Assembly (NCBI RefSeq): GCF_000513195.1 | Contig: NZ_CBVI010000112.1 | Coordinates: forward strand, 1-64,000 | Length of the DNA stretch: 64,000 bases | Source of the DNA: Bacteroides timonensis | Lineage (GTDB): Bacteria; Bacteroidota; Bacteroidia; Bacteroidales; Bacteroidaceae | Direction: 5' to 3' | In this document: positions 44,227 to 54,086 of the stretch, one piece after another | Position numbering within the stretch: position 1 is the first letter of the stretch | Layout of the letters: each line of letters begins with the position of its first letter | The notes under the pieces: generated by a model | Database searches by the model: none | What the model was told of the DNA's origin: nothing | Seen by the model: the letters and a program-made list of their open reading frames with translations, nothing else | Translations under genes and position numbers: made by a program

Positions 44227-44886
44227 ATATTATATTTTAATATATACAAAAATACAAATAAAGACAAAAGACAAAAAGAAGTAGCTGAATTATTATTTAA
44301 CAAACAGAATTATAGCATACTTTACAATTAACCCAGAGCTTCATTTTTCACCACTATATTCTGATATTTCGATGCATAACAATTTCCTCTATGCCCTAAA
44401 AGAATGTGCATTAATATAGTCCTTCCTTATAAAATACATCTAGACTCCCCTACCCGATAATCATAATACTCATCATTTTCTTCTCAACAATAATTGCCGA
44501 AAAACTCTATAATCTTTTCTTATTCACTTTCTTAAAAAAGTATTTATCTGTCCCCTCCTCCCCTCTCCTACTAAAACTTTTAATTAAGCTATTTCAAGAC
44601 TTGCGGTAATAAGAGTATATTCAATAAACAATACAGAAAAAAGTGAAGGGTAAAAGAAAAATATAGCAGGACTGTAAACCATAAAAAAGGTTGTGCCCTT
44701 CACAAAGACACAACCTCCTTTTCATTTAAGTACCACACTTCAAGGCGTCATCCACAAACACGTTCTTTGCAAATAACATTTTATTCCGGAAAACAACCAC
44801 TCCTATACAGCTATACAAACATACAAACATACAAACTTATAAACTTATAAATTCAACACCTGTTTTCTATTGAATTTTCTTATCAA
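44227..44886. other. Noncoding 660 bp with one terminator-like hairpin
   Basis: AT-rich between the orphan 1096-aa gene and the DUF1593 gene. Only the hairpin at 44688-44716 and short ATACAAAC repeats near 44815 stand out. No gene is supported. Confidence 0.5.
44688..44716. terminator. GGTTGTG/CACAACC hairpin with T run
   Basis: AGGTTGTG pairs with CACAACCT around a 13-base loop; CCTTTT follows on the + strand and a run of A/T lies on the other side, so it can end transcripts from either direction. The same GGTTGTG core occurs at 47464-47503. Confidence 0.6.
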
Positions 44887-46157
44887 TTAATTTTTCAGAT
44901 ATTGTAGTCGCTTTCCCCAGTCTTCCATAACTGCCTGACGCCACTTATAGACAGTCTCGGCACCCTGAAGGCCTCGCCAGAACAGTGCGGGATCGCTCTT
45001 GTCAGTGTACCAGTTGGGACCTACCTCGTAGTCGGTGGCAGACTCGCGACCCGGCCACAGATTTTCAACGGTTATGGCGCCCTCCAATGCAGGAAAACCT
45101 GATATGTCAGAGGTAATGGTATAGGGAAGTGTACCGGTGTAATATGTAGAGTGACGCACAGCATAATCACCACCTCCAAGGTGGAATCCGTCCCATTCCT
45201 GCCGTCCTATGGTAAGAGTGAAGCAGGCAGAGTCGGCGGGAATATCAGGACGATCAGGACCTTGAATATGAAACTCGATAATCGAATAGATAGGTACGGT
45301 GTCCGCAGCCATGGTGAGCTGGTGGAAGACCGGTCGCGAGCTACGTGCAGTTGGTTCGAAGCTGCCTCCCCATGACTCGCTTTCAGGATCATCGGGATTG
45401 CCATCCATCAGATAAAGAAGTGCCGGTGTGTCTCCCATCTTGGGGATGCCTTTGTAATAGTTGATAAAATCTGCACCAAGATGCCCTGCACCTTTGATAT
45501 AAGCATCATAATATCCGGCATTGTATTTATCTTTCACTTTATTTTGGGTGATAAATCCCCGATAAGAAGCGTTATCTTCAATCATCCACAGATTTGGGAA
45601 ATTCTCTACTATATAGGCGTAGCTGTTAGTACTCCATTTTTTGTTAGGACCTCCAATCCAGTAGACACGGATTTTGTCAGCAATGTCAGGCGCGTCGTGG
45701 AGGGCTTGTGCCACGTCGTCAAGTCCGCCCCACACAGATATCCACAACGGACGTTCGTCCTGCCGACGCGCACATTGCACTATCCATCGGGAGCCTTCGG
45801 TGGGAGAAAGGAAACCTCGATAAGGGGCTGCTCCCTTGCGTCCCTGCTTGGTTATGGCGCGAAGTTCTACAGGAGACATCAGTCCCTCAATATGTTTGGA
45901 CAGTTGGGAAAGTCTTTTTCGTAAAGGTAAATCATACGGAGAATTTCTTCCTGATTTCCCGAACCGTAAGAAGGAGAAGAAACGATTCCTTCAAGGTCAA
46001 AACAGTCAGTATACATCAGCAGATGAGCCATTGACTGATTGTCGTCAGGGTCCGTTCCTCCGATGTCAGTACTAATGAGCACACGCGGTTTAATAATGTC
46101 AATTGCCTGAATCTTCGTCCCGATTGAGCCTAAGATAAAAATGGCAAGTAATACCAA
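44887..46157 (-). pseudogene. DUF1593 nucleoside-hydrolase-like protein, frameshifted
   Basis: The two halves are a 92-codon N-part (46157-45879) and a 330-codon C-part (45879-44887). The N-part has a signal-like hydrophobic start (VLLAIFILGSIGTKIQA) and the Ca-binding STDIGGTDPDDNQSM of nucleoside hydrolases. It ends YEKDFPNCPNILRD, while the next frame reads LSKHIEGLMSPVEL. One extra C in AACTGTCC near 45905 would fuse them into a normal DUF1593 protein of about 425 aa. The C-part holds RPLWISVWGGLDDVAQAL and WDGFHLGGGDYAVRHSTYY. Substrate likely a glycan-linked sugar. The N-part starts with TTG. Confidence 0.75.
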
Positions 46158-46244
46158 TCTTTTATGATAGTTTGCTAATTTAAGATTTATTCTGCAAATT
46201 TACGCTCGAAATTCAATTTAAACCACCCACAAATTCGTAAAAAC

Positions 46245-47093
46245 ATGTCAGATTCCGAGAAATTGAGGACTTTCGATGAAAAGCGTGGCGAGTTTAAGCC
46301 CTACGGCCTGACGTGTGAGATCTGGCGTCCGCAGCTTATGCCGAAAATCGACCGTCATAACGAAATTGAGCTTAATTATATTCCCGAAGGGAGCATTACC
46401 TATTTTTTCCCTACAGGAAAAGTGACGGTTCCACCTCGCAAAATTACGCTATTTTGGGGGCTTATGCCCCACAAGATCATTAAAAGTGAGTCTGACGCAC
46501 CCTATTTTGTGGTTACCATACCGTTTAACCTCTTTTTAAGCTGGAGGTTGCCTTCAACCATTGTCGATAGAATTCTCGGAGGAGAAGTTGTGGTTGAGAC
46601 CGTTGAATCAGAGTACGGACTCGACAATTCAATGTTTAAGAGGTGGGTTTCTGATATGGCCAGCAAGCAAAATCAGGAGGCGGTAAGCCTTGAAATTCAA
46701 GCCCGAATACTACGGTTAACAAAAAACATATCTGTAGCCGGAGCCAGGTCCACTGCCATACTGAACCCTGCCGACGCGTCAATTTTGGAAAGGATTGTGG
46801 TCTACATTGCCCACAACTATAACCGCCCAATAAAAATTTCCGATATTGGCCGGACTATGGAACTTCACCCCGATTACGCTAATGCTATTTTCAAGAAGGC
46901 CTTTGGCTGCACGTTAAGTCATTATGTAGCGGAGGAACGGATAAGTCAAGTCAAACGCAAGCTTATTCTGGCAGACATGAGTATAACACAGATAGCCTTT
47001 GAATGCGGGTTTAATTCAATCAGCCGTTTCAACAGTATTTTTCTTAATATCTGCGGACAGACTCCCCGACGCTATCGTGAACAAAACAGGTGA
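46245..47093 (+). CDS. AraC-family regulator with cupin-like sensor
   Basis: 282 aa. N-terminal cupin-like arm (LMPKIDRHNEIELNYIPEGS, ITYFFPTGKVTVPPRKITLF), then a C-terminal pair of helix-turn-helices (IKISDIGRTMELHPDYANAI and SITQIAFECGFNSISRFNSI). The layout is MelR-like. Divergent from the DUF1593 gene 87 bp away, so it likely controls that gene in response to a sugar. Intact and full length. Confidence 0.85.
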   Translation: MSDSEKLRTFDEKRGEFKPYGLTCEIWRPQLMPKIDRHNEIELNYIPEGSITYFFPTGKVTVPPRKITLFWGLMPHKIIKSESDAPYFVVTIPFNLFLSWRLPSTIVDRILGGEVVVETVESEYGLDNSMFKRWVSDMASKQNQEAVSLEIQARILRLTKNISVAGARSTAILNPADASILERIVVYIAHNYNRPIKISDIGRTMELHPDYANAIFKKAFGCTLSHYVAEERISQVKRKLILADMSITQIAFECGFNSISRFNSIFLNICGQTPRRYREQNR

Positions 47094-47463
47094 AATATTA
47101 TCAGGCTTCTACATAAGTAAGCTTTATTAAAGTCACACCAAAAGCCTATCATGCCACTTGAATATACATACTTAATATGATAATTATTATAGAATAATAT
47201 ATTCACTCTTATGATTATCCTTGTCAAAATGCATCAGGGATGCCGCATGATGATTTTTACCATAAATACCTATAATTAATCTATTAATATGCATTGTATA
47301 TAATTGATAATCAATAGCTGCATTACTTTGGTATGTAATTTAAAATTCTTCTTCTGCGAACGCCTGTAGACCTAATGGTTACCAACAAAATACAGATGTT
47401 TAGTTTTTCCAATGAACATAAGGAATTGATTTTTACAGTTCCTATTTAGAATGGACAAAAACA

Positions 47464-47503
47464 AATCGGAGGTTGTGTTAAAAAGATAGCACAACCTCCG
47501 ATT
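47464..47503 (-). terminator. 14-bp perfect terminator of the rep gene
   Basis: AATCGGAGGTTGTG pairs exactly with CACAACCTCCGATT around a 12-base loop, 23 bp past the rep stop. On the rep strand it is followed by TTTGTTTTTG, so it is a Rho-independent terminator. Confidence 0.85.
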
Positions 47504-47525
47504 CTATTTAAATAGAATAAAATCT

Positions 47526-49022
47526 TTACCAGGAACCCTCCCCAACATTATAGAATAATTGAACTTTATCTCCATATATTGTCGTAAGAGAGGCTCTCAT
47601 CACATCAACGAATTTCTCTTCAATTATCTCATAGAAAAATTGACTGGGAACTATCACTATTACTTGAGTGCTATCATCTTTTTTACTTACAGTAAAAGGA
47701 ATTAAAGGTTTAAACCATATTTTGAATTGTTCCGGCTCTATTTTCTCCTTTATCAAATTCAGGAAACCTTCCCAATCTTTTTTTTGTTCTTCGGTCAACT
47801 GTGATTTATAAACAGTGATTTGAGGTTTAGGAGTTGGAACTGCTTGTTTTTTTGCCGGAGCAGGATCAACGACCACCTCATCCACCAATTCATTTGTTAT
47901 AAAATTGACCAAAGATTTATTCACATATCGACGTACACTCGTATCTACTTTTATTTTACCTTTCTCAATATCTGCAGACAAGGCCTTTACTTTAGCCGCA
48001 AATTTTTTAAAATTCGCAGGAGAAACTTTTAAAAGAAGTGACTTCATCTGTGCAGGAGTCTGCTGTAACTTCTCTTTGAGTATTTTTTCTAATTCTATTT
48101 CTTCTGACTTACGAGTTTTATCGGACTGCAATTGGTTACCTAGTTCAGATAACTTAACTTCAAATTCTATGCTTTCCGGACATCTGGATTTCCTATTATT
48201 CTTATAAATAGGTTTGTAATCGAAATAAAAATCAGTTTCCTTTGTTTTGGCTTTTTTTTCCAGTTCTTGTTTGGCCGGTTCGAGAACTCTTCTCTTAAAA
48301 TCACTAAAATAAAGGTATTTCTCTCCATTTTCACCGATAAATCCCATTATCTTCCTGAAATTCATATAGTCCTCCTTAAATTTACTCCCATCCCGGCTAA
48401 ATTTAGAAGAAATATAAATATAGATACGTGCGGAATAAGAACTTTCCGAATTAGTAACCGTATAATCCAAATAATGATCTATCCATTTATTGAAATCAAA
48501 TATATGGTTAGCGACATTTTTCTTTATAACAATAGAAATAACAGGTTTTTTGTACTTGTACACAGTATCTCCTGTTTTCTTATCGGTTTCAGTTATAACA
48601 TTCTCATTCCATAAGATAGGCTTAAGCAAGGTATCTATCATGTCTCCGGTATCCCCTTTTCCATTATTTACAGGAACCAGACAAGGAATACCCGCCATCT
48701 GAAAGATAGTATTGAAGGCAACCGGATAGTGTTTCGGTTGAATACCTAACTCACTTAGATGCAAATCGAACATTATATCATCTTTATCCAACACATGTTC
48801 ACGCAATTCCTCCGAATCAAAAAGAGACCCCATTTGCACTTGTGGCGCAGAGAACTTTTCATTAAGCTTTTTCTTGAAAATATCCTGTAACTTCCGTACT
48901 ACTGCATTAATTACTTTTATCTGTGTTAATGATGCAGTAAATGGAAGCATTGAAAGTGTAACCGGTTGTGCCAATAGATTATTTCGATCCAGGACAATAA
49001 TTTCTTTCTTCTTTGGTTTCAT
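47526..49022 (-). CDS. Rep_3-family replication initiator with DnaA domain I at its end
   Basis: 498 aa. Residues 30-290 are the two winged helices of a plasmid RepB/Rep_3 initiator (SLTQIKVINAVVRKLQDIF; FNKWIDHYLDYTVTNSESS; RIYIYISSKFSRDG; FRKIMGFIGENGEKYLYFSD). A linker (VPTPKPQ) leads to residues about 410-495, which match DnaA domain I: WEGFLNLIKEKIEPEQFKIW, FKPLIPF, then VPSQFFYEIIEEKFVDV and VQLFYNVGEG. Bacteroides DnaA carries nearly the same VPSQFFYE and EEKFVD strings. In DnaA this domain contacts DnaB helicase and DnaA regulators. The 1.6-kb iteron array upstream is the obvious binding target. Confidence 0.88.
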   Translation of the reverse strand: MKPKKKEIIVLDRNNLLAQPVTLSMLPFTASLTQIKVINAVVRKLQDIFKKKLNEKFSAPQVQMGSLFDSEELREHVLDKDDIMFDLHLSELGIQPKHYPVAFNTIFQMAGIPCLVPVNNGKGDTGDMIDTLLKPILWNENVITETDKKTGDTVYKYKKPVISIVIKKNVANHIFDFNKWIDHYLDYTVTNSESSYSARIYIYISSKFSRDGSKFKEDYMNFRKIMGFIGENGEKYLYFSDFKRRVLEPAKQELEKKAKTKETDFYFDYKPIYKNNRKSRCPESIEFEVKLSELGNQLQSDKTRKSEEIELEKILKEKLQQTPAQMKSLLLKVSPANFKKFAAKVKALSADIEKGKIKVDTSVRRYVNKSLVNFITNELVDEVVVDPAPAKKQAVPTPKPQITVYKSQLTEEQKKDWEGFLNLIKEKIEPEQFKIWFKPLIPFTVSKKDDSTQVIVIVPSQFFYEIIEEKFVDVMRASLTTIYGDKVQLFYNVGEGSW

Positions 49023-49200
49023 TGGATAAATGATTTATAATAGCCACAAAAATAGAATTACTTTCTCATTCCACCAAGAAAAAACAATCAAAGTTGACTG
49101 AATCGGCTTGCATTTTAAGTAATTAGTTTAAAAGCAAGTAGAGTTTAAATATCTCAACCTCCCCTCCCCTAACTAATGATCCAAAAAGGAAATGCATATT

Positions 49201-50823
49201 TTCGACAAAATTGGAACTAATAGACCTTATTTTCTACGATTAATCAGAGAGAAAGGGAAGCAAAAAACTTCCTTTTTTGTCGAAAATAAATTATAACACA
49301 TTATATCCCAATGCTTTATATTTACTATACAGACCAGAAATATAATCATGACTGCTATTTTATACTATAAACAATAACCTTACTATTACTCTTTTCGACA
49401 AAATTGGAACAATTATTCCCAATATTATCCCCTCATTTCACCATAGCGCCATCGATAGAATTGTATATATAGCTAACAATGAATGAAAACCGGCAAATTT
49501 TCGACAAATCTGGAACAATTACTCTCTATAACCGTATCTGCCATCCAAATCATGGGATATAATAGGAAATATTCACCTCAATTATATTCCATTTTGTCGA
49601 AAATGATATCTAAACTTCCACTTCTGACGAATAAGTTCCAAAAATGTCGAGAAATAATAGTTCCAATTTTGTCGAAAACAACAATAATAGCAAAAGACTA
49701 AAAAATTCCAATTTTGTCGAAAGTAAAAATTAATCTTCTGATATTCAACAATATATAAAATGATCAGAGCCAAACATACCTTTTCAAAGATATATCATCT
49801 CAATTTATAAAAGCAGTATATTCTGTCGTAAATAATATTTTAATATGCTGTATGATAGCTTATTAGCATACATATTTTCGACAAAGAGGTATTATTTTAA
49901 ATCGTTCAATATAGTCTTATGCAAATACGTGTCAAGCAGTACTCCCCTCCCCCACTTCACCTTATCCAGCATCCAAATTTGCCGAATATTAATTCCAAAT
50001 TTGTCGAATTTGCTTTTTTCGATTCCTAATATGACGAAATCCCTTCCATAAATGCCGAATAGAGAAAGAATAAAGCTCCATAAAGGCCGAGTAAATCTCC
50101 ATAAAAGCCGAAATAAGTTCCTAATTTGTCGAAAATTAGCGTATAATAGACTGATAATCAATACTGTTTAGCTCCTTTTATTTCTTATTCTATATATTCT
50201 TTATTTTATTCAAAATATATCGATCGATTGTTTTTTGAGAAGGACTAAAGGGAAAAAAGAAAATGCCGCAATGGATAAATTACAAATAAAAAATAAACTT
50301 TCGACAAAGCGGAATAATTATCTATATTATTAGATTAAATCTCTGAAGATACTACGAGTACTTCCTAAAAAGTCGAAAAACAGTTCCAAAAATGTCGAAA
50401 TGTACTATTTTAGTTCCAAATTTGTCGAATATGAATTCCATAAATGTCGAATATATACATAATTTTATTCCATAAAAGCTGAGTAAACTTCCATATATGC
50501 CGAAAAATGTTCCTAATTTGTCGAAATTACGATTATATTATACTGGAAATCAATATAATATGTTCCTTTTATTCTCTATTTCTTTTATTCTTTTGTTATT
50601 CAATATAATCGATCGATTATTTTTTGAGGAACAGATTAAAGGGAAAAAGAAAATAGGCACAAAAGATTGAAATTAAGGTAACTGGGATGATTTTTTATTG
50701 GTTTCGACAAATTTGGAACTCATTATAGGCCTTATTCTTTTTCTGTGCAGTTCCAATTTTGTCGAAATTGGTGGCAATAGTGGCTTTGTAGATAGCTGTA
50801 GTGGCATTTTCGACAAATCGGTA
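49201..50823. repeat. Iteron array, more than 20 degenerate copies, both strands
   Basis: Core TTCCAATTTTGTCGAA or its complement, loosely TTCC-N6-TG(T/C)CGAA. Clear copies start at 49201, 49395, 49499, 49635, 49660, 49706, 50410, 50703, 50751 and 50809; degenerate ones (for example CCATAAATGCCGAA near 50045) fill the gaps. Spacing is irregular. The array lies between the divergent ends of rep and the partition genes. It is most likely the plasmid-type origin, bound by the Rep_3 initiator. Variant forms also occur at 15.9-16.3 kb. Confidence 0.85.
50076..50654. repeat. 190-bp block duplicated inside the iteron array
   Basis: 50076-50264 and 50468-50654 align end to end in the same order: CCATAAA..GCCGA, TTCCTAATTTGTCGAAA, CAATA, TCCTTTTATT, ATCGATCGAT, TTTTTTGAG, GGGAAAAA. 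The second copy is offset by about 391 bp. The AT-rich segment with palindromic ATCGATCGATT between iterons is a good candidate for the DNA-unwinding element, doubled. Confidence 0.7.
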
Positions 50824-50955
50824 TAAAGAAATGAGTAATCCACAAGGAATATTTCTGCTTAAATTGGAAAGAAATAAAAATTTGACTGGAAAGTACACTA
50901 AAGAGTCTGTGAAATATGAATAGCCACAGACTCTTTAAATGCCCCTCTCCTACTC

Positions 50956-51444
50956 TTAGATATTGTAGCCATTAATAAGCTTGTATAGCTCTCTTGTATC
51001 TGGGTAGTTCTTATCTAGCCATTCTACTGCGCTTTGATAAAGCAGGAGATCCAATGATATTAATGGTTCACCTTTTTTGCGTGAATTATTCAAACGCTTT
51101 TTGACTGTGTCTAGACGAAATAAAGTTTCGTCATCCAATGTCACATTGCGGATACAGGTTCTTTTAACTTCACTTTTTTCAGCGGGTGTGCTTTGTTTTG
51201 GCATTTCATTTCTTGAATCATTAGTGGGGTTGGTTGCATTTTTATCTTCTATGACTTCTCCCCCACCCTGTTCTTGCGGCTGATTACCTTGTTCTGTTAA
51301 TGGAGATTCTTGCAACTGTTCAGTTTCTGAAGGATTTTCAGCAAGAGAACCCTGTGCTGGATTTAGAGCGTTCTTAGCCTTTTCTGTTTGATGCAATGCA
51401 TCAGCCATTGTATCATTCAATGAGTATTTTGCTTTTGGTGGCAT
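50956..51444 (-). CDS. ParA partner, possible centromere-binding protein
   Basis: 162 aa. The first 95 residues are Gln/Glu/Pro-rich and probably disordered (NPSETEQLQESPLTEQGNQP). The last 65 form a compact helical domain (RNVTLDDETLFRLDTVKKRL; LLYQSAVEWLDKNYP) typical of ribbon-helix-helix-like DNA-binding partners of ParA. The gap to parA is 13 bp, so the two form one operon. It has no ParB nuclease-like motif, so it is a type of ParB analogue. The site it would bind is unknown; the repeat-rich tract before parA is a candidate. Confidence 0.65.
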   Translation of the reverse strand: MPPKAKYSLNDTMADALHQTEKAKNALNPAQGSLAENPSETEQLQESPLTEQGNQPQEQGGGEVIEDKNATNPTNDSRNEMPKQSTPAEKSEVKRTCIRNVTLDDETLFRLDTVKKRLNNSRKKGEPLISLDLLLYQSAVEWLDKNYPDTRELYKLINGYNI

Positions 51445-51457
51445 AATCGTTCTTTTT

Positions 51458-52246
51458 TTAATGGTTAGTAATACGTGCTAGGATTTCTTTAGCTAGTTGC
51501 GAGTAGTCCTTGGCGCCAGGAGAATCCGGTGCAATTTCAAAAACATTTGTAAATTGAGCAGGTGACTGGGCTAATGGTATGTTCGTACGAATTTTAGTTT
51601 TAAATACTTTATCACCGAAAGTTGTTTCCATTGCTTTTACAGCATCGCGGTGCAATGTTAAACGTTTGTCATATCGAGCCATCAGGTATCCCAAAATTTC
51701 TAGCTTTGGGTTGATTATTTTTTTAACCTCCTCATATTTTGCGGAGATCATTCCCATTCCATCCAATGCAAAAACTTCGCAGTTTATTGGGATGATTAGG
51801 TAATCGGACGCACACATGGCATTAATTGCAAGCAATCCATTATTGGGCGGGCAATCGATAAGAATATAGTCATAGTCGACCAAATGTGGCTCTAAAAGCA
51901 TTTTAAGAATATATTCGCGTCCCGTTTTACTAACGAGTTCCTGCTCGCAGAAATAAAGTTCGGAGTTTGCAGGAACAAATTCGTATCCTTCTATATCTTC
52001 TTTCTCCAAACAAATGCAATATTTTAGGTCTACTTTTCCTGTCATAGCATCGTAGAGGGTCTTTAAGGGTTCTTCTTCTGCTTTAGCAGGCCGGTACCCC
52101 ATCATTTTTGATGCATTGCCTTGCGCATCAGCATCAACTACAAGAGTCTTATATCCAAGATTAAAAAGTGCTTTTGCTACATTAACGGTTGATGTACTCT
52201 TACCTACTCCACCCTTGAAATTTAGAAATGAAATAACTTTAGCCAT
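51458..52246 (-). CDS. parA: ParA partition ATPase
   Basis: 262 aa. Deviant Walker A FLNFKGGVGKSTSTVNVAKA (Lys 11 and Lys 16), Walker A' VVDADAQGNAS, Walker B YDYILIDCPPNNG. The N-terminus lacks a DNA-binding domain, as in small (type Ib) ParA. It ATP-dependently moves plasmid copies over the nucleoid. Its promoter (52272-52302) is clear. With the small partner gene it completes a segregation module next to the replication genes. Confidence 0.9.
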   Translation of the reverse strand: MAKVISFLNFKGGVGKSTSTVNVAKALFNLGYKTLVVDADAQGNASKMMGYRPAKAEEEPLKTLYDAMTGKVDLKYCICLEKEDIEGYEFVPANSELYFCEQELVSKTGREYILKMLLEPHLVDYDYILIDCPPNNGLLAINAMCASDYLIIPINCEVFALDGMGMISAKYEEVKKIINPKLEILGYLMARYDKRLTLHRDAVKAMETTFGDKVFKTKIRTNIPLAQSPAQFTNVFEIAPDSPGAKDYSQLAKEILARITNH

Positions 52247-52271
52247 GATTTATGATTTTACTATTATATTG

Positions 52272-52302
52272 CAAATGTACCTCTTTTTATTGAATAATCC
52301 AA
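52272..52302 (-). promoter_or_regulatory. Promoter of the parA operon
   Basis: On the - strand: TTG at 52302-52300, 20-bp spacer, TACATTTG at 52279-52272, 25 bp before the parA start. Confidence 0.7.
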
Positions 52303-53888
52303 TTTTTACATGAAAATATAAACGTGTAAAAGTATAATAGTATTAAAATGCAAAGTTATAAGTATGTAATTATACGTATATATAATTATATACCTGTATT
52401 ATAGTATGAAAATATGAAAATGTAAATGTGTTAATCTTTGTGTTGTTTAATATGTTTATTTATAGGATTATATTTAGTGATATGTTGTTGTCTTATTATT
52501 ATTGGTTTTGTCTGTTTCTTGTATTGTTACATGATAATATGAATATATGATAGTATAAATATATGGTAATGTAAATATGTTATCATGTTGTTGTATTGTT
52601 ATATATGTGTATTCTTATATTAATACATGATTATATCATCATATTAATATGCTGAAATGCGGATGTGGTTTTGGTTGATTTCTTCTGCCTCTCCCTCCTC
52701 TCCTCTCGGATGTCTTGTTGGCTCTGAGGGACTGGCGTTTTTTTTTAATTATTTTTGTTTGTACTGTTTATATGATGATGTTACTATGTGATGATATGGA
52801 TATATTATTACGCTTTTATATAATCATATTTTTGTATATAAATATAATAGTGTGAAAATGTGGCCGTATTATCATAGTTTAATATGAAGGTGTAGTTGTG
52901 TATTTTTTTTTCTGGGAGAACTTAGTATGCTGCGGTGTTGTAGTATGGATGGCATGAAAAAAATATCGGCGTATTGTTGTATGGTAGTATGTTTGTATTT
53001 TAATGTGATAACATAAAAATGTAATAATGTAACGATGCTAATAAGTGGTTATGTGAACATGTAATTATGCTGTAATATGATAATGTGAAAATATTATTGC
53101 ATAAAAATATGATGATATTGCGTTACTCTTGTGTTATGTGAATGTATGCTCGTGTTGTAATGTAAATATGTTAATATGCGTTTATGTGAAAATATGAATA
53201 TATGTTCATGTAAAACTATGTTTGTGTGATAATGTCTTAATGCAAATATGTAATTGTATTATTGTGTATTTTGTATTAGTGATTGATGTTACATGAATGT
53301 TTTATTGTATCTTCGTATGAAAGTATAAACATACAATAATGCTATAATATTATTATACTATAGCATTATTGTATGTTTTGTGGGGTGCTTGTCTGTGTGT
53401 GGGTTTGATTAAGTCTTATGGAGAGGGGATGTGCGGTTATATAATCATATGATAATGTTATTTGGTGTTTGTATTAATGTATTATTATATGTATGTATAA
53501 TCATGTAATTATTCGATAATGTATTTATGCAATCATGTGATAATATGAATATATTTATATATGAACGTATATATGTAGCTCGATTATGTTGATCTCCCAA
53601 GCCAGTCTTATTGATTGAGTATAGTTATGCTGGATGTATTTGTGGAAGGTATGCATATAGATAAGGTGAATAATGAAAATATATGTTCATATAATTATGT
53701 AAAAATATAGTAGTATGAATATGTATTTATGTTGAAATGTGATTGCATGTTGTCTGATATACTATTCATAATAGTCGTTTTAATTTATGGCTTCGTTGTA
53801 GTGTATTACAATATTTAGTGAGGGCTATATTGATATGATGATAGGCGAAGAGCTTTGAGTTGATGGGGATTCACTTGATTTATGTACA
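52303..53888. other. 1.6-kb AT-rich tract nearly free of C on the + strand
   Basis: No gene. The + strand is built almost only of A, T and G in variations of AATATG, TATGAA, ATGTAA and GATAAT, with C very rare up to about 53600. The style is unlike any other intergenic region of the window. It lies directly beside parA and may be the centromere, a replication feature or a transcribed repeat. A 20-bp perfect hairpin is embedded (53327-53378). Confidence 0.6.
53327..53378. terminator. 20-bp perfect hairpin in the AT-rich tract
   Basis: Arms at 53327-53346 and 53359-53378 are exact complements around a 12-base AT loop (ATATTATTATAC). The right arm is followed by TTG. It could be a terminator, an origin stem or a protein site. 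Confidence 0.65.
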
Positions 53889-54086
53889 TTGGCTGTGCTC
53901 ACAGGGGCTTTTTTAGTTGCCATAAGGCAGGGGAGAAATGGTAATAATGGATGGCTTATTCTATTTAAGTCCGATTCGGATGTCCGATTTTGTAGATATA
54001 ATCAATTAAATATAAATACTTTACCATTCGAACTGGTAAATTTCGTCCATCCGATGAAAGGCTTTTACTTTGCAAAAAAAACAGTG

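Noticed and set aside
53889-54086. N-terminal extension of TraA to 53889
   Set aside because: The family begins with MIITFSNKKGG, and the extra 66 codons show no homology and contain the promoter box.
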